From: Rhodospirillales bacterium
GTDB taxonomy: Bacteria > Pseudomonadota > Alphaproteobacteria > Rhodospirillales > JADHTD01
Direction of reading: 5' to 3'
Length of the DNA stretch: 7,261 nt
Assembly: GCA_016776525.1 (NCBI GenBank)
Contig: JADHTD010000130.1
Location: 1-7,261 of the forward strand
Part shown: in pieces, positions 6,417-7,261 of the stretch
How the letters are laid out: every line of letters begins with the position of its first letter
Position numbering within the stretch: the first letter of the stretch is position 1
Notes under the pieces: generated by a model
What the model was told of the DNA's origin: nothing
The model's database searches: none
What the model saw: the letters and a program-made list of their open reading frames with translations, nothing else
Made by a program: the position numbers and the translations under genes

Positions 6417-6875
6417 ATGGACGCCATCGATTTGCGGATTCTCGCTGAGCTGCAACAAAATGCTCAGGTTTCCATGGCCCAATTGGCCGAAAAAGTGGGG
6501 TTGAGTACCACCCCGTGCTGGCGGCGCGTGCAGAGTCTTGAGAAATCGGGGGTCATCCGCCAGCGGGTGACGCTTCTCGACCGGGATCAATTGAACGTCG
6601 GGGTTGATGTCTTCGTTTCAATCCGCACCCGGCGGCACAATGTCGACTGGCTCAAGGACTTCGCCCAATCAACGGCGCAGTTTCCCGAAGTCGTCGAATT
6701 TTACCGTATGAGCGGTGAAGTGGATTACCTGCTCCGGGTCGTGGTGCCGGACATTGCCGCATATGACGCCTTTTACAAACGCCTGATCGAACACGAAGAC
6801 ATCAATGACATCAGTTCCAGTTTTGCCATGGAAACCATCAAGTACACGACGGCCTTACCGCTCAATTACGTTTAG
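6417..6875 (+). CDS. Lrp/AsnC-family transcriptional regulator, DecR/CyuR-like
   Basis: The 152-residue protein has the normal Lrp/AsnC length. An N-terminal winged helix-turn-helix spans about 4-50, with GLSTTPCWRRVQSLEKSGVI (28-47) as recognition helix and wing. A C-terminal ligand-binding/oligomerisation domain follows. PEVVEFYRMSGEVDYLLRV (90-108), YDAFYKRLI (116-124) and SSSFAMETIKYTTALPL (133-149) closely resemble, from memory, E. coli DecR (YbaO, also called CyuR), which responds to cysteine and activates cysteine breakdown genes. It is divergent from the cysteine desulfurase-like and ald genes across a 208-bp AT-rich gap, the usual layout of a local amino-acid-responsive regulator and its target. 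The start ATG has a weak TGGAA ribosome site 6 nt upstream. Family is sure; effector and target are inferred from similarity and position. Confidence 0.93.
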   Translation: MDAIDLRILAELQQNAQVSMAQLAEKVGLSTTPCWRRVQSLEKSGVIRQRVTLLDRDQLNVGVDVFVSIRTRRHNVDWLKDFAQSTAQFPEVVEFYRMSGEVDYLLRVVVPDIAAYDAFYKRLIEHEDINDISSSFAMETIKYTTALPLNYV

Positions 6876-6901
6876 GGCGTTTTCCGGATGACTGACGCCC
6901 T
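6874..6901 (+). terminator. Stem-loop at the regulator's stop codon, possible terminator
   Basis: AGGGCGT (6874-6880) and ACGCCCT (6895-6901) form a perfect 7-bp GC-rich stem around a 14-nt loop, starting inside the TAG stop codon. No T-run follows, so it may be a Rho-assisted or mRNA-end-stabilising structure and not a classical intrinsic terminator. Confidence 0.4.
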
Positions 6902-6981
6902 CCCCTGTCAACTTGCCCGGACCCCGGCATACGCACATTACGCATTTACTCGAAGACGCCGAGACCGTAAAAACCGTCAGC

Positions 6982-7000
6982 AAGCGTGCGGGGCATGCTT
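6982..7000 (+). other. Short hairpin in the non-coding stretch between the regulator and tRNA-Ser
   Basis: AAGCGTGC and GCATGCTT pair as 8 bp, with one G-U pair in the plus-strand RNA, around a 3-nt GGG loop. No T-run follows. It is the only notable structure in 6902-7122, where I see no supported gene, no clear promoter and only a short direct repeat ACCGT (6964-6968 and 6973-6977). Confidence 0.35.
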
Positions 7001-7122
7001 CCATGTTGATATACTGGATTTGAAAGCTATAGGAGAACGGGGAAACGAAGAGCGGATTTTGTGAATGCCCAAGTGTTGTTTCGGGACATTCCGATGCGTC
7101 CAGGTCATTGAGTTTATACTAT

Positions 7123-7212
7123 GGTGAGGTGGCCGAGTGGTTGAAGGCACTGGTCTTGAAAACCAGCAGGCGTTAGCGCGTCTCGTGGGTTCGAATCCCA
7201 CCCTCACCGCCA
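7123..7212 (+). tRNA. tRNA-Ser (anticodon UGA) with encoded CCA
   Basis: The acceptor stem GGTGAGG (7123-7129) pairs perfectly with CCTCACC (7202-7208), followed by discriminator G and genomic CCA (7210-7212). The anticodon stem CTGGT/ACCAG (7150-7154 and 7162-7166) encloses CTTGAAA, giving anticodon TGA at 7157-7159, which reads UCA and, with modification, other UCN codons. The T-arm is GTGGG-TTCGAAT-CCCAC (7185-7201). The 18-nt variable region (7167-7184), able to form GCG/CGC, is the class II arm expected of tRNA-Ser. All parts look functional. TATACT at 7115-7120 is too close to the 5' end to be its own -10 box, so the promoter probably lies further upstream and is not identified. Confidence 0.97.
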
Positions 7213-7218
7213 ATACCG

Positions 7219-7247
7219 AACGGTCCCGTTGGGGGCCGTTTGCTATT
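7219..7247 (+). terminator. Intrinsic terminator of tRNA-Ser
   Basis: AACGGTCCC (7219-7227) and GGGGCCGTT (7232-7240) form a 9-bp stem with one T-G pair and a tight GTTG loop, beginning 6 nt after the CCA. A short T-containing tail (TTTGCTATT from 7239) follows. The T-run is short, but stem strength and position after the tRNA make this convincing. Nothing recognisable follows up to the window end. Confidence 0.65.
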
Positions 7248-7261
7248 GGGGCTGGGGGTTC

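Noticed and set aside
6888..7064. A 58-codon plus-strand frame starting ATG ACT GAC, after the regulator gene
   Set aside because: No ribosome site, its start lies within the loop of a stem-loop, the product is Arg-rich with no recognisable motif, and it ends in an otherwise non-coding stretch.
6977..7213. A 78-codon reading frame on the minus strand containing VGFEPTR
   Set aside because: It is the reverse complement of the tRNA-Ser gene and its upstream flank; this peptide is a familiar false gene from antisense tRNA-Ser.

Overview
The window is GC-rich (roughly 60% by eye, apart from one AT-rich promoter region) and tightly packed. It looks like a chromosomal metabolic region of a proteobacterium, most likely an alphaproteobacterium. 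That placement rests on codon and GC style, the mix of amino-acid oxidation genes and a DecR-type Lrp/AsnC regulator; it is inference, not a taxonomic assignment. No mobile element, CRISPR array or phage gene is visible.

Left block, + strand (2-3774): the last 306 codons of a BisC/TorA/TorZ-type molybdopterin oxidoreductase run, 29 bp later, into three overlapping genes. These encode a DAO-family flavoprotein, a small [2Fe-2S] protein, and an FAD/NAD(P)-type flavoprotein with a C-terminal BFD-like [2Fe-2S] domain. Together the three are the subunits of a heterotrimeric amino-acid/opine-type dehydrogenase, the architecture of hydrogen cyanide synthase HcnABC, opine oxidase and D-hydroxyproline dehydrogenase. 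Spacing and overlaps imply one transcript; the substrate cannot be read from the sequence.

Middle block, - strand (6208-3810): a class V PLP enzyme of the cysteine desulfurase/selenocysteine lyase type, with Schiff-base Lys and persulfide-type Cys intact, is followed 35 bp later by alanine dehydrogenase (ald). Divergent from them is an Lrp/AsnC regulator (6417-6875, + strand) that resembles E. coli DecR/CyuR, the cysteine-responsive regulator. The simplest reading is cysteine (or a related compound) -> alanine + sulfur -> pyruvate + ammonia + NADH, with the regulator sensing the amino acid. The shared 208-bp intergenic region is only about 21% GC in its regulator-proximal half. Its other half could fold into a small three-way junction in the 5' leader of the desulfurase-ald transcript.

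Right end (6876-7261): a stem-loop begins in the regulator's stop codon. A non-coding stretch with one further hairpin follows, then a complete tRNA-Ser(UGA) with encoded CCA and a convincing intrinsic terminator.

The left and middle blocks converge with only 35 bp between their stop codons. Any metabolic link between them is speculative.
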